In this document: in pieces, positions 8,866 to 17,913 of the stretch
How positions within the stretch are numbered: the first letter of the stretch is position 1
Layout: the number at the start of each line of letters is the position of its first letter
Assembly (NCBI RefSeq): GCF_003003795.1
Contig: NZ_PVWK01000123.1
Coordinates: 1 to 64,000 of the forward strand
Length of the DNA: 64,000 nt
Reading direction: 5' to 3'
DNA from: Stenomitos frigidus ULC18
GTDB taxonomy: Bacteria > Cyanobacteriota > Cyanobacteriia > Leptolyngbyales > Leptolyngbyaceae
Notes under the pieces: generated by a model
Databases searched by the model: none
What the model was told of the DNA's origin: nothing
The model's input: the letters and a program-made list of their open reading frames with translations, nothing else
Program-made: the position numbers and the translations under genes

Positions 8866-9966
8866 TCAAAAGCGGCAAATTGATTCTGGCTTTACAGGGC
8901 AATCCAGGCTGGCCAGCGGATTATCTTGCAAGTAAAGCACATTGAGGTTGGTTAACGGCTTTAAGGGATTTAAATTACGAATCCGATTACCGCCCAGATA
9001 AAGCGTGGTCAGCTTGGGAAGCGTGCTGAGCGAACGAATATCAGCGATTTGATTCCCTCCCAACGCTAAGCTAGTCAGATTTTGCAGCGTTTTTAACGGG
9101 CTAAGATCAGTAATTTGATTACCGCTCAGGTCAAGCGCGGTTAAATCCTCTAACGCTGTGAGTGGGCTGAGGTCAGCGATTTTTTGAGCTGACATGGAAA
9201 GCTCAGTCAAACTAATTAATGACTGCAACGGACTAATATCTGTGATTTGATTGAAGCTCAAATCGAGCGTGCTTAACTTTGATAGCGCTCTTAAAGGGCT
9301 CAGATTAACAATTTGATTAGAGACTAAATCAAGGCTAGTGAGATTCACCAAAGATTGCAACGCACTCATGTCTGAAATACGGTTGTTACCAAGATACAGA
9401 GCGTCCAGGTTGCGTAACGGCTTGAGTGGACTGAGATCAGAAATCTGGTTATAGCTGAGATACAGTCGGGTCAATTTAGTCAGAGAACTCAAGGGCTTTA
9501 AATCAGCAATTTGATTGTTGCCCAAATAGAGCTCATTCAGCTCTGTCAGCACTTGTAAAGGGCTAATATCGTTGATTCTGGTATCGCTTAAATCCAGCGT
9601 AGCGGTACTCGAAAGAATTTCACTTGCCTGATAGCAATCACGAGTGCGCGATCGCTTCATCAGCACATCAACCGTATGTCTTGCCGTAGCAGGAAGCGTT
9701 GTTTTTTTGAGGCACCAATCAGCAAACGTCTTCAACTGATTCCGTTTCACCTGATTACCAGGTGCAGCTTGTGACTGTGCTGCTGGGGGAAATGCCAGAA
9801 AAGAAAGTGCAGAGAGACTCAAGCATCCGATGAGCAGGCAAACAGTGAGCTTAACTGCTGGTTGATGATAGCGCCTGTAAAGCGATGAAGGGCAACGTTT
9901 TAGGTGCTTCCGTAAGATCACAATACCTTCATGGCTCCAATGACGCTGGCAAAATGATGTTGGCAA
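8866..9966 (-). CDS. Secreted leucine-rich repeat protein (internalin-type LRR)
   Basis: 366 aa. A hydrophobic signal segment (KLTVCLLIGCLSLSALSFLAF, about 39-59) is followed by PPAAQSQAAPG, so export is likely. From about residue 128 to the C-terminus there are roughly ten 22-residue repeats of the form LTELNELYLGNNQIADLKPLSS, the internalin-like or SDS22-like class used for protein binding. A Cys-bearing cap ends the protein (SLDCPVKPESICRF). A GTG start 16 codons in (preceded by GAAGGTATT) would give a more normal signal peptide n-region, so the start is uncertain. It lies immediately upstream of ureD, but a functional link to urease is not evident. Confidence 0.85.
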   Translation of the reverse strand: MPTSFCQRHWSHEGIVILRKHLKRCPSSLYRRYHQPAVKLTVCLLIGCLSLSALSFLAFPPAAQSQAAPGNQVKRNQLKTFADWCLKKTTLPATARHTVDVLMKRSRTRDCYQASEILSSTATLDLSDTRINDISPLQVLTELNELYLGNNQIADLKPLSSLTKLTRLYLSYNQISDLSPLKPLRNLDALYLGNNRISDMSALQSLVNLTSLDLVSNQIVNLSPLRALSKLSTLDLSFNQITDISPLQSLISLTELSMSAQKIADLSPLTALEDLTALDLSGNQITDLSPLKTLQNLTSLALGGNQIADIRSLSTLPKLTTLYLGGNRIRNLNPLKPLTNLNVLYLQDNPLASLDCPVKPESICRF

Positions 9967-10413
9967 ACAGTCTAAACAATTAGCCCACTAAAGACAACCA
10001 GCAATACCAGCGCCCAACAGGTCTATACAGTTCTACAGCACTGTCGCACGCTTGCTCATACCCATCCTTTCCTGACCCTAATGGCAGTTTGGTAATCCTG
10101 TCATCAGGCTGAACCAGCCTAAGCAGAAAGACCTGACTGTGGATGATGAGCGATCGCAGCAAATGTGATAAAAGCTACAGATTGCACTCAGGCTTGACAC
10201 TAGAGTCTAAACGTTATCTGAACCTTTGAATGCTGATTCAGAGGCAATCATAGTGGGTTACTGCGGGTTTTAGCCCCAGGCATGTGCAGATTTGATTTTG
10301 CTCGCTTGTTGCTACTAGAGGCATTAGCAGGAGTTGAGAACAGCGATCGCTGCAATCTGTTTGGTGAACCGTGCAGAATTTTGTTGAAGTAGGTAGGTGC
10401 GTAGGAGCGTTTT
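9967..10413. other. Intergenic region between LRR gene and formamidase
   Basis: Divergent intergenic region of about 450 bp. Apart from the NtcA-type promoter described separately (10165-10206) I see no gene. The RBS for fmdA (GTAGGAGCGTTTT) lies at its right end. Confidence 0.6.
10165..10206 (+). promoter_or_regulatory. Putative NtcA-activated promoter of the amide gene cluster
   Basis: GTG-N8-TAC at 10165-10178 (GTGATAAAAGCTAC) is followed by exactly 22 nt and then TAGAGT (10201-10206). This matches the class-II cyanobacterial NtcA promoter (GTA-N8-TAC, 20-24 nt, TAN3T) with one deviation, GTG for GTA. It lies about 210 bp upstream of fmdA on the same strand. NtcA, the global nitrogen regulator responding to 2-oxoglutarate, would induce the genes under nitrogen limitation. 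The prediction rests on pattern and spacing only. Confidence 0.6.
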
Positions 10414-11619
10414 ATGCCTAAAACATTATTTCAAGTCGATCTAACGAAGCCGATGGATCAGCAAGATCTGCCGGGACATAATCGCTGGCACCCGGATATT
10501 CCAGCAGTCGTGTCTGTTAATCCTGGCGATGTCTTTCGGATTGAGTGCAAAGATTGGACAGACGGTCAGATTAAAGATAATGACAGTCCCGATGACATTC
10601 GTGATGTCGATTTAACGGTCGTTCACGTTTTGAGTGGACCGATCCACGTGAATGGCGCAGAACCTGGCGACATTCTGGTCGTCGATTTGGTTGACATTGG
10701 TGCCCTTCAAGGCGACGAATGGGGTTTTACAGGCATTTTTGACAAGAAAAATGGGGGCGGTTTTTTGACCGATCATTACCCCGATCCAGCGAAAGCGATT
10801 TGGGATTTTCAGGGCATTTACACCACCTCTAGACACATTCCAGGCGTTAAGTTTGCGGGCATTATCCATCCTGGTTTGATTGGTTGTGCGCCATCCCATG
10901 AGCTGTTGGCAAAGTGGAACAAGCGGGAAAAAGAACTGGTAGACACGGCTCCCGATTTGCGGACGTATGGCGCTGGTCTTTCGGGCGACAAGCCAGTACT
11001 GGCAGCGCTACCCAATCCCACCAACGCGATTCTTGGACAATTGCCCAAGTCTGAGTTCGAGCGCGTGGCAGCTGAAGGCGCACGCACCGTTCCACCCCGT
11101 GAGCATGGCGGCAACTGCGATATCAAGAACCTGTCCAAGGGCACCCGCATTTACTTCCCGGTCTACGTGGAAGGTGGAAAGCTATCCATGGGTGATATTC
11201 ACTTCTCTCAAGGGGATGGTGAAATTTCCTTCTGTGGCGCGATCGAAATGTCGGGCTACATTGATATTCACGTAGAGATCATCAAAGGTGGTGTTGAGAA
11301 GTATGGCATGATTAATCCCATCTTCAAGCCCGGTCCCGTTGAGCCTCGCTTCTCGGAATACCTGGTGTTTGAAGGTATTTCGGTGGATGAGTTCACTGGC
11401 AAACAGTACTACATGGATGTCCATATTGCTTATCGGCGTGCGTGCTTGAACGCGATCGAATATCTGAAGAAATTCGGCTATACGGGCGAACAAGCCTACC
11501 TGCTACTGAGCTGTGCTCCGGTGGAAGGTAGAGTGAGCGGCATTGTGGATATTCCCAACGCCTGCTGTACAGTAGCCATTCCAACGGCAATCTTCGACAA
11601 ACCCATTCTTCCTGTGTAA
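10414..11619 (+). CDS. fmdA: Formamidase (acetamidase/formamidase family)
   Basis: 401 aa. It hydrolyses formamide (and less well other short amides) to formate and ammonium (EC 3.5.1.49). The N-terminus MPKTLFQVDLTKPM, HNRWHPDIP, GDVFRIECKDWTDGQIKDND, the GPIHVNGAEPGD turn, the HPGLIGCAPSHELL segment and EHGGNCDIKNLSKGTRIYFPV are those of the FmdA_AmdA family described from Methylophilus. Length is normal. The RBS is GTAGGAGCG ahead of ATG at 10414. The next gene, fmdB, encodes the family's usual zinc-ribbon companion, and amiE follows. The upstream NtcA-type promoter suggests nitrogen control. Confidence 0.93.
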   Translation: MPKTLFQVDLTKPMDQQDLPGHNRWHPDIPAVVSVNPGDVFRIECKDWTDGQIKDNDSPDDIRDVDLTVVHVLSGPIHVNGAEPGDILVVDLVDIGALQGDEWGFTGIFDKKNGGGFLTDHYPDPAKAIWDFQGIYTTSRHIPGVKFAGIIHPGLIGCAPSHELLAKWNKREKELVDTAPDLRTYGAGLSGDKPVLAALPNPTNAILGQLPKSEFERVAAEGARTVPPREHGGNCDIKNLSKGTRIYFPVYVEGGKLSMGDIHFSQGDGEISFCGAIEMSGYIDIHVEIIKGGVEKYGMINPIFKPGPVEPRFSEYLVFEGISVDEFTGKQYYMDVHIAYRRACLNAIEYLKKFGYTGEQAYLLLSCAPVEGRVSGIVDIPNACCTVAIPTAIFDKPILPV

Positions 11620-11755
11620 AAAGAGTTTTTAGTTGTTAGTTGTTGGTTTTTAGAGGTGGATTTGGAACCTGATGGTGTTTGGAGAAACGATCTTCAGTCT
11701 CAATCCTCTGATCAACTAACAACTAACAACCAACAACCAACAACTATTAACCAAA
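11620..11755. repeat. Heptanucleotide STRR block in opposite orientations between fmdA and fmdB
   Basis: On the left, TTAGTTGTTAGTTGTTGG starts near 11627; on the right, CAACTAACAACTAACAACC and CAACAACCAACAACT run from about 11717 to 11747. The two blocks are the same 7-bp repeat (AACTAAC or AACCAAC) in inverted orientation and could fold into a long imperfect stem in the fmdA-fmdB transcript. This kind of short tandemly repeated heptamer is known from filamentous cyanobacteria. Confidence 0.7.
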
Positions 11756-12022
11756 ATGCCTCTTTACGAATTTAAATGTGACGACTGTGGTGTGTTTGAT
11801 CAGTGGCGATCGATTGCAGAATGCAACGATCCGGCTAGCTGTCCCACCTGTCAGGGTGCAACCAGACGCCTCTTTTCAGCACCCGCTTTGTTATCCGGAT
11901 CCCTGCGGTTGAAAAAGGAAAGCCCAGAACCGCAGCTCGTGCAACGATCGAACGATCGTGAGCCAGAGCGTCCTAAAGCCCAAACGCATAATGGTGGACG
12001 TCCTTGGATGATTGGTCATTAG
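11756..12022 (+). CDS. fmdB: FmdB-family zinc-ribbon regulatory protein
   Basis: 88 aa. The N-terminal zinc ribbon is complete: MPLYEFKCDDC (Cys8, Cys11) and CPTC (Cys29, Cys32). It is followed by RRLFSAPALL and a charged, low-complexity tail ending GGRPWMIGH. FmdB-type proteins accompany formamidase genes and are called putative regulators; their biochemical role is not established. It lies 136 bp downstream of fmdA. The upstream spacer is filled by heptad repeats and shows no strong RBS (ATTAACCAAA precedes the ATG). Confidence 0.9.
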   Translation: MPLYEFKCDDCGVFDQWRSIAECNDPASCPTCQGATRRLFSAPALLSGSLRLKKESPEPQLVQRSNDREPERPKAQTHNGGRPWMIGH

Positions 12023-12062
12023 CTTGCCATTGGGTTTATGGAGCTATGTTCGACACGGTTTT

Positions 12063-12104
12063 GTAGCCAATGCTACAAGGTAGTCTTTATGGAGCCGATA
12101 AACT
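12063..12104 (+). promoter_or_regulatory. NtcA-activated promoter of amiE
   Basis: A perfect NtcA box GTAGCCAATGCTAC (12063-12076) is followed by exactly 22 nt and TAAACT (12099-12104), a TAN3T -10 element. This is the canonical class-II NtcA promoter and lies about 105 bp upstream of the amiE start. Box, spacing and -10 all fit, so I consider this a strong prediction of nitrogen-starvation induction. Confidence 0.75.
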
Positions 12105-12209
12105 GCTAATTCGATAGCTAAAGCCTCTTGTCAGTGCTTTAGATTGTCCTGCACGCAAGAGGTTTGTGTGGACAAATTTGCATCGAGCAAAGATTATTAG
12201 GAGGCCTTC

Positions 12210-13292
12210 ATGTCTTATCACGGTGATATTTCGTCCAGCAATGATGCTGTCGGTGTTGCAGTCGTCAATTACAAAATGCCACGCCTTCACACGAAGGAAG
12301 AAGTGTTGGCAAACTGTAAAAATATTGCCTCCATGATTGATGGGATGAAGGTTGGTCTGCCAGGGATGGATCTGGTGATTTTCCCGGAATATTCCACCCA
12401 CGGCATCATGTATGACGCCAAAGAGATGATGGAAACCGCTTCATCCATCCCTGGGCCAGAAACGGACATTTTTGCTGAGGCGTGTATCCGCAACAAAACC
12501 TGGGGCGTCTTTTCACTCACCGGCGAACGCCATGAAGACCATCCCAACAAGGTGCCTTACAACACGCTGATTCTGATGAACGACGAAGGTGAGATCGTTC
12601 AAAAGTATCGCAAAATCATGCCCTGGACGCCGATCGAGGGTTGGTATCCCGGCAATTGCACCTACGTGTCAGACGGTCCCAAGGGTTTGAAGATTAGCCT
12701 GATTATTTGTGACGACGGCAACTATCCCGAAATCTGGCGCGATTGCGCCATGCGAGGCGCTGAACTGATTGTGCGTTGCCAGGGTTATATGTACCCTGCG
12801 AAAGAGCAGCAAATCATGGTGTCGAAGGCGATGGCATGGATGAATAACGTCTATGTTGCAGTGGCAAATGCGGCTGGTTTCGATGGCGTTTACAGCTATT
12901 TTGGACATTCCGCGATCGTGGGTTTTGATGGTCGCACCTTGGGCGAATGTGGTGAAGAAGATATGGGCGTGCAGTACGCGGCGCTCTCTAAGTTTGCCAT
13001 TCGTGACTTCCGCAAGAATTCCCAGTCTCAGAACCATCTGTTCAAGCTGCTGCACCGTGGCTACACAGGCATGATTAACTCTGGTGAAGGGGCTGAAGGT
13101 GTGCAAGAGTGTCCTTACGAGTTCTACCGCACCTGGGTTAACGATCCTGCGAAAGCAAAGGAAATCGCCGAATCCATCACTCGACCCACCGTGGGCGTCA
13201 AGGAATGCCCGATCGAAGGGTTGCCCACCGAAAAGCTTGCTGAAACGCCACTGGTTGTGAAGGAAAAAGAAACGGTCTTACTGAATAACTAA
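12210..13292 (+). CDS. amiE: Aliphatic amidase
   Basis: 360 aa. Nitrilase-superfamily amidase (EC 3.5.1.4) that hydrolyses short aliphatic amides such as acetamide to the acid and ammonium. It is very close to Pseudomonas AmiE along its length. The catalytic triad is present: Glu60 in FPEYS, Lys135 in KYRKIMPW and Cys167 in [40 protein letters not shown] is the typical N-terminus, and AGGAGGCCTTC precedes the ATG as a very strong RBS. It has its own NtcA promoter and ends in a good terminator (13327-13358), so it can be transcribed alone. A degraded second copy lies at about 59.7-59.9 kb. Confidence 0.96.
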   Translation: MSYHGDISSSNDAVGVAVVNYKMPRLHTKEEVLANCKNIASMIDGMKVGLPGMDLVIFPEYSTHGIMYDAKEMMETASSIPGPETDIFAEACIRNKTWGVFSLTGERHEDHPNKVPYNTLILMNDEGEIVQKYRKIMPWTPIEGWYPGNCTYVSDGPKGLKISLIICDDGNYPEIWRDCAMRGAELIVRCQGYMYPAKEQQIMVSKAMAWMNNVYVAVANAAGFDGVYSYFGHSAIVGFDGRTLGECGEEDMGVQYAALSKFAIRDFRKNSQSQNHLFKLLHRGYTGMINSGEGAEGVQECPYEFYRTWVNDPAKAKEIAESITRPTVGVKECPIEGLPTEKLAETPLVVKEKETVLLNN

Positions 13293-13326
13293 CCCTCTTG
13301 CATTCCATCATTGCTGTCTTTCACCG

Positions 13327-13358
13327 AGCGTCCACATAAACATGTGGGCGCTTTTTTG
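13327..13358 (+). terminator. Rho-independent terminator of amiE
   Basis: Stem AGCGTCCACAT / ATGTGGGCGCT with loop AAAC, followed by TTTTTT. It starts 35 bp after the amiE stop. Confidence 0.85.
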
Positions 13359-13418
13359 ATTGTTTGATGGATGCCTTCGATCGCTGCAAAGGCTTTCGTG
13401 ATGAGCAGTACCTAAAAC

Positions 13419-13445
13419 AAAGCCCCAGAGACTTCTCTAGGGCTT
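13419..13445 (-). terminator. Probable terminator of the DoxX gene
   Basis: Read on the minus strand: AAGCCCTAGAGA, loop AG, TCTCTGGGGCTT, then TGTTTT. It lies 50 bp past the DoxX stop codon. Confidence 0.7.
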
Positions 13446-13495
13446 AACGGGAATGCGAATTTGACATTGTCTAAGAGCGCTAGTTCTGCCCGACC

Positions 13496-14029
13496 TCAAG
13501 CATTGACCTTTTGGTCAGTACTCACAGTTCCGTAAGCCTTCTCCAGGCGCATGATTTGCTTCGCTTGTGCAGACAACGCGGTTACATCGAGCCAATTGAC
13601 GATCAGTGCATCCGTTGAAAACAGACCACCACCGTTAACGGCAAAGAATAAGAAGCAAGCCGCATACACTGCAGACAGTTCCAGATAGGGAATGCTGAAG
13701 CCAGCCACCAAGACGTGGTGGTACATTGCCACACACATAGTTGAGAACAAGCCAAAAGCCGCAGGGCGAGTCAATAACCCCAGCATTAGCAAGGGTGCAC
13801 CGATGATTTCAGTAAAGGCAGCAACATAGCTAAAGAAGATTGGAAAGGGCAAGCCAATCACCTGAACGTACGCTTGAGCAAAGCTCTCAATATTAGAGAG
13901 CTTGTCGAAACCGTTATGAATGATCATGGTACCCAAGATCGCACGAAGAAGGGCGAAGGATGATTGTGATAGCAGATTGGGCGTCACGTTAGGCTTGAAG
14001 ACAGCCGTCAGAAGCGAAATCTTGGACAT
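13496..14029 (-). CDS. DoxX family membrane protein
   Basis: 177 aa from MSKISLLTAVF at 14029, preceded by GCAGGAATCAAATTC; an ATG 15 codons upstream is possible but less likely. Four hydrophobic helices and the motifs LLRAILGTMIIHNGFDKL and FTEIIGAPLLMLGLLTRPAAF identify the DoxX family of integral membrane proteins. Members are loosely linked to quinone redox or sulfur-stress functions, and the specific role here is unknown. It is convergent with amiE, and each has its own terminator between them. Confidence 0.85.
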   Translation of the reverse strand: MSKISLLTAVFKPNVTPNLLSQSSFALLRAILGTMIIHNGFDKLSNIESFAQAYVQVIGLPFPIFFSYVAAFTEIIGAPLLMLGLLTRPAAFGLFSTMCVAMYHHVLVAGFSIPYLELSAVYAACFLFFAVNGGGLFSTDALIVNWLDVTALSAQAKQIMRLEKAYGTVSTDQKVNA

Positions 14030-14519
14030 GAATTTGATTCCTGCAATGATTACTTGTGCATAAATTCGAAGCACATATATTAATAATTCTAACCTATTTG
14101 ATTAAGTTATGTAAACGTTAAACAACGGTCGCTCATAGATTCACGTGAGTTATACGATCACATTCCATCTCAGTAAAAGAGTGGTTCCACAACCAAAGCC
14201 AGTCATCTGTCTGAAGCGATACCGCTTTAAGGCACGATCGCGACAGATCAACCGCTCTGGTAGGGGCATGACAATGCCATGTCCTGCTAAAAGCTGCCGC
14301 AGGCTCAACTCAAATTGGCATCAACTCAAATTGGCATCAAACAGTTCAACTCAAGCTGGTTTAAGCCAGTCTAAAAATGAAAAAGAGTGCGGGTTTCGCC
14401 TTAGACGGCAAACGCCTACACTCTTTGCCACAAATCTCATTTTTAGAAGCGCGAATGAACTAACTTCTACAGCTAGGGTCTTTCTAGGTGATGCACGGCT
14501 GTGCGCCCGTATTCGAAGA
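14030..14519. other. Intergenic region with terminator and short direct repeat
   Basis: Contains the minus-strand terminator at 14382-14426 and a tandem duplication of CAACTCAAATTGGCAT near 14306-14337. A 174-codon plus-strand frame crosses it, but its composition is not protein-like and it overlaps the hydrolase gene. Near 14490 there is a piece (GCACGGCTGTGCGCCCGTA) of the GTAGGGGCGCAC palindrome family seen elsewhere in the window. Confidence 0.5.
14382..14426 (-). terminator. Probable terminator of the membrane hydrolase gene
   Basis: Outer stem AAAGAGTG / CACTCTTT, with GC-rich inner sequence, followed on the minus strand by TTCATTTTTAG. It starts about 95 bp beyond the hydrolase stop. 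Confidence 0.55.
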
Positions 14520-16685
14520 TCACTTCATGGGTGGCATTGGCTTTACAGGTTGCGCTTGCGTCAAGATTTTAGCTCTAGCCTCACCACGTGGGCGACCCAG
14601 CACATCAACGCGGTAGCGCTCTGGAGACGCTGCAACTTGAATTTTCCGTTTTTCGCAGAGCCAGGATAAGGCTTCCACTGCTATTTTCCGTCGATCGATG
14701 TCTGGTAGTTGTTTAGCCTGTTGTAACTTTGCCGTCAAAGCCGCTGGCATGTCACTACTTTCGGTGAGTTCGATCGGCGGTTGGAACACTAACGAGTCTA
14801 ATAACCCTTGAAAGCCCAAAAACGCTAGACGGTAAATGAGCAGATTACTCAGGCGACCATAGAAGTAGCCGCCATGCACATCGACTCCAACCCCTTTGCC
14901 TGGATCGCTGGAGAAATCAACATACGCTTTGAGCAGCGTCGCGTAATCGAAAAACTTGAGCGGCGATCGCTGTCCTTCGCAAATTAAGACATTGATCTCC
15001 TGGTTATCGCGTTTGGGGTATACCGTAACGTCTCGATATTCAGTGCAGTCGAGGTATGTAAACAAGTCTGCGATCGACTCAGGGTCTGATTTTGCTGTCG
15101 CAAGCGACTCCTCATCCACTTTGCTGCTTCGTTTTTTAAGGGCTTCTCGCTTCTTAACCGCCTCTTGCCCGATGCTCCGAGTATCGCGATCGAGCGTCTG
15201 CACGCCAATAAAATCAAGGAGTGGCGAAGGAGTGTCGTTCACTAGCTCTTGAAGGTTGACAATCCCGTAAGCATTCTGTCTAAACGGATTATGTTTGGTT
15301 GAATCCAGATTGACGGTCACGTTTCCTAGCCGAAAACCTTGAGTGCGGGTACTGGCTGGAAAAGAGAAATAGTTCGCCGTAGTTGACGCTATCCGCAAAG
15401 CTAGATCACCTTCATTGCTAAAAAGATACGCCTCCTCAAACCGTCTGAGCGAAGAACGCAGAAAATTGGTACGGCCAGAAACAATGGTTGATAGGGGTAT
15501 ATCGGGAGAAATGAGAACTAAGCGCCCCAAGGCAAACGTGCGCCCGATGTAAGCCGGTGGCAGCTTCTCTAAACTCTGCGAGTCACCAATAGCAGCCGGG
15601 TCAAAAACATCAGAAAGAATACGAATCACCTGAGTCGTGACAAAGCCACCCATACTGTGGCCGACGAAGGTAAGGCGAATGCGTTTTTCCTTATCCCAAT
15701 AGGCGGCGGCAGCCTGAAACGCGGCTGTGGTATGCGCTGGTTTTTCAGCACAGACAAAGCTAGCGTAGATTTTCAGGAAAACTACATCTTCCAGGGACGC
15801 GAGGCTACTCTGCTTCAATGCAGGCAGCAACAGAGAAAAAGCGGTTTCGTTATAAACGCTGACCAACCCTGGCTGAGTCTCGATCGCTTCCCAGGTTTTC
15901 CTCACTGCTTTTGCCAGCACATCAGGCGCGAGATTGAAGCCTTCACCCGCTTCTTTTTGCACCGTTTCAAACAGTGAATCATTGAGGTGGCGTTTGACCA
16001 TACTTAAATCAAGCTGCCGAATAAATTCGACCAGATCGGGAACACCAAAATTATTCGCCCGATAGTGATCCCGAAAATAAACAATAATGCGAAGAATAAA
16101 TAACGTTACAACGAACATTGCGGCAGCAATGCCTATCATCAACACGATCGCAGCAACGGCATCGATCACAGGCGAAGCAAAGATTAAGAGCACCAGTAGG
16201 CCGATCGCAGCGACCAAAAAGCCTCCCCAAAGCACTAGCTTCAGCGCTAAAGGTAACCCTTTGTTTGCGTTCTTGACACTAGAAGGAACGCTCTCTGAAG
16301 GCCACCGATAGCCTAAATAGACAAAACTATGCGGCTTTCCAAAAATGGCTGGATCGTGTTGGTTCAGGTATTCCCATGTTCTCTGCCAACCCTCACGGAC
16401 ATAATCTCTACCCTCGACCTCTTTACCACCCTGATTAACTTTTTCGATGCCCGTATTGTAGCCGTGAATCTGAATCACAAGACCGGTATAGCTTGTGTTT
16501 AGCTTTGTGTTCTGATACAGGCTTTCAACCACATCACCAATGGTCGGTAAAAAGCCGTCGGGTTTACATTCGTCTTGTTCAATATTGGTTGGTGCTGTAC
16601 TACGCACAAAGAAACCAGGCACCGTTGACTGACTGCCCAGTGGCTGCTCATGCTTCAACTCATCAACCCAGACATCCATTTTCAA
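14520..16685 (-). CDS. Membrane-anchored alpha/beta hydrolase (lipase-like)
   Basis: 721 aa. An alpha/beta-hydrolase core is visible: IQIHGYNTG (about 71-79, oxyanion region) and the nucleophile elbow FVGHSMGGF with Ser344. Between them two hydrophobic segments (about 146-170 and 175-203) anchor it in a membrane. Residues about 510-540 are Lys/Glu-rich and probably a linker. The acid and His of the triad cannot be assigned with certainty; DVHGGYFYG (about residue 620) is a candidate for the His. The natural substrate is unknown. It stands alone with terminators on the 3' side. Confidence 0.7.
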   Translation of the reverse strand: MKMDVWVDELKHEQPLGSQSTVPGFFVRSTAPTNIEQDECKPDGFLPTIGDVVESLYQNTKLNTSYTGLVIQIHGYNTGIEKVNQGGKEVEGRDYVREGWQRTWEYLNQHDPAIFGKPHSFVYLGYRWPSESVPSSVKNANKGLPLALKLVLWGGFLVAAIGLLVLLIFASPVIDAVAAIVLMIGIAAAMFVVTLFILRIIVYFRDHYRANNFGVPDLVEFIRQLDLSMVKRHLNDSLFETVQKEAGEGFNLAPDVLAKAVRKTWEAIETQPGLVSVYNETAFSLLLPALKQSSLASLEDVVFLKIYASFVCAEKPAHTTAAFQAAAAYWDKEKRIRLTFVGHSMGGFVTTQVIRILSDVFDPAAIGDSQSLEKLPPAYIGRTFALGRLVLISPDIPLSTIVSGRTNFLRSSLRRFEEAYLFSNEGDLALRIASTTANYFSFPASTRTQGFRLGNVTVNLDSTKHNPFRQNAYGIVNLQELVNDTPSPLLDFIGVQTLDRDTRSIGQEAVKKREALKKRSSKVDEESLATAKSDPESIADLFTYLDCTEYRDVTVYPKRDNQEINVLICEGQRSPLKFFDYATLLKAYVDFSSDPGKGVGVDVHGGYFYGRLSNLLIYRLAFLGFQGLLDSLVFQPPIELTESSDMPAALTAKLQQAKQLPDIDRRKIAVEALSWLCEKRKIQVAASPERYRVDVLGRPRGEARAKILTQAQPVKPMPPMK

Positions 16686-16780
16686 CCCTCATGACGTGAC
16701 TAAACGTGAGCGTGACCTTGCTGCCTTGGAATACGACAGCTAAGAATCTAGAACAAAGCACCAGAAGCGTCTACAGGTTA

Positions 16781-16885
16781 GGACTGACGCAGGCCTGAGA
16801 TCCTGATCCCATTGCCTCTCTTCAAAGGAGTCACTTCTGGAAGCCCCTTTTTGAAAAGAGTTGGGGATCTTTTTTGCATCAGTCC
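16781..16885. repeat. About 105-bp element with 11-bp terminal inverted repeats
   Basis: GGACTGACGCA at 16781 and TGCATCAGTCC ending at 16885 are inverted repeats with one mismatch. The interior can fold further (GATCC...GGATC and CTCTTCAAA...TTGAAAAGAG). GGACTKACGCA-type ends are familiar from small non-autonomous elements in cyanobacteria. The lone copy here lies between the hydrolase and hisA. Confidence 0.5.
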
Positions 16886-17053
16886 GGTTAAGAAGATTGT
16901 TTGGATTTTAGCCTACGCCTATGCTGATTTTTTTCGCTAGCAATATCAATTAAAGCAGCCTTTGATTGTGATTCACCTCGTCATACAGTACTGTAAATTG
17001 GTTTACATGACTGGCTCACATAGCTGGTTTACATGGCGCGTGAGGGCAGAGCA

Positions 17054-17827
17054 ATGGAGGTTATCCCGGCGATCGATCTGCTGGAGGGACGCTGTGTACG
17101 ACTCTATCAGGGCGATTATGCTCAGGCAGAGACGTTTGACGAAAATCCGGTCTCAGTCGCACGTCAGTGGGCAGAGCAAGGCGCAACCCGTTTGCATGTA
17201 GTCGATCTCGATGGTGCAAAGGCAGGGCATCCAGTCAATTTGCAGGCTATTGAGGCGATCGTTCGTGCCGTTGATGTGCCCATTCAAGTGGGTGGCGGCT
17301 TGCGCGATCGTGCCAGTGCAGCAGCGCTCCTTCAGCTAGGTGTGCAGCGAATCATTTTAGGCACCGTTGCGGTCGAACAGCCCACGTTGGTGCATGAACT
17401 GTGTCAAGCCTTTCCTGACCAGGTTGTCGTTGGGATCGATGCGCGTAATGGCATGGTTGCGACACGAGGCTGGCTAGAAACCTCTGAAGTGGCGGCGATC
17501 GACTTAGCACAGCAAATGACCGCATTCGGGATTGCGGCGATTATTTACACCGATATTCATCGTGATGGGACGTTGCAAGGCCCCAACTTGACGGCGCTGA
17601 GAGAACTAGCCAGTGGCGTTGCCGTGCCAGTGATCGCCTCTGGTGGCATGAGTTCGGTTACAGATTTGCTCAGCTTGCTGGCGCTGGAACCATTGGGTGT
17701 GACGGGGGCGATCGTGGGTCGGGCACTCTACACAGGCGATATTGTTCTTAAAGAAGCCCTGCGTGCAGTGGGTCAGGGGCGCTGGCAAGATATTCCCCCT
17801 GACTTTGGCTCCTCAGCGTTGGCGTAG
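17054..17827 (+). CDS. hisA: ProFAR isomerase HisA (histidine biosynthesis)
   Basis: 257 aa from [22 protein letters not shown]. The ATG at 17054 follows GAGGGCAGAGCA and matches the family start; an upstream ATG at 17033 adds seven unrelated residues. A (beta/alpha)8 barrel enzyme catalysing the fourth step of histidine synthesis (EC 5.3.1.16). Phosphate-binding motifs VGGGLRD and IASGGMSS and the two catalytic aspartates (Asp8, Asp129 in GIDAR) are present. It is isolated from other his genes, as usual in cyanobacteria. Confidence 0.96.
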   Translation: MEVIPAIDLLEGRCVRLYQGDYAQAETFDENPVSVARQWAEQGATRLHVVDLDGAKAGHPVNLQAIEAIVRAVDVPIQVGGGLRDRASAAALLQLGVQRIILGTVAVEQPTLVHELCQAFPDQVVVGIDARNGMVATRGWLETSEVAAIDLAQQMTAFGIAAIIYTDIHRDGTLQGPNLTALRELASGVAVPVIASGGMSSVTDLLSLLALEPLGVTGAIVGRALYTGDIVLKEALRAVGQGRWQDIPPDFGSSALA

Positions 17828-17913
17828 TGAGATGAATTTGTAGTATGAGAACCTGGCACTGCCATGTCTCTACAGGCTGGCAGATTGACAGATTGTTTAA
17901 TTGACGTGGTGCT

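Noticed and set aside
14145-14669. 174-codon plus-strand frame
   Set aside because: Composition is not protein-like (many Arg, Ser and Cys without pattern), it overlaps the 3' end of the hydrolase gene and contains the terminator at 14382-14426.
16993-17006. GTA-N8-TAC (GTAAATTGGTTTAC) upstream of hisA, NtcA-like
   Set aside because: No TAN3T element 20-24 nt downstream, and the site is too close to the start codon; histidine synthesis is not a typical NtcA target. It overlaps a direct repeat TGGTTTACATG.
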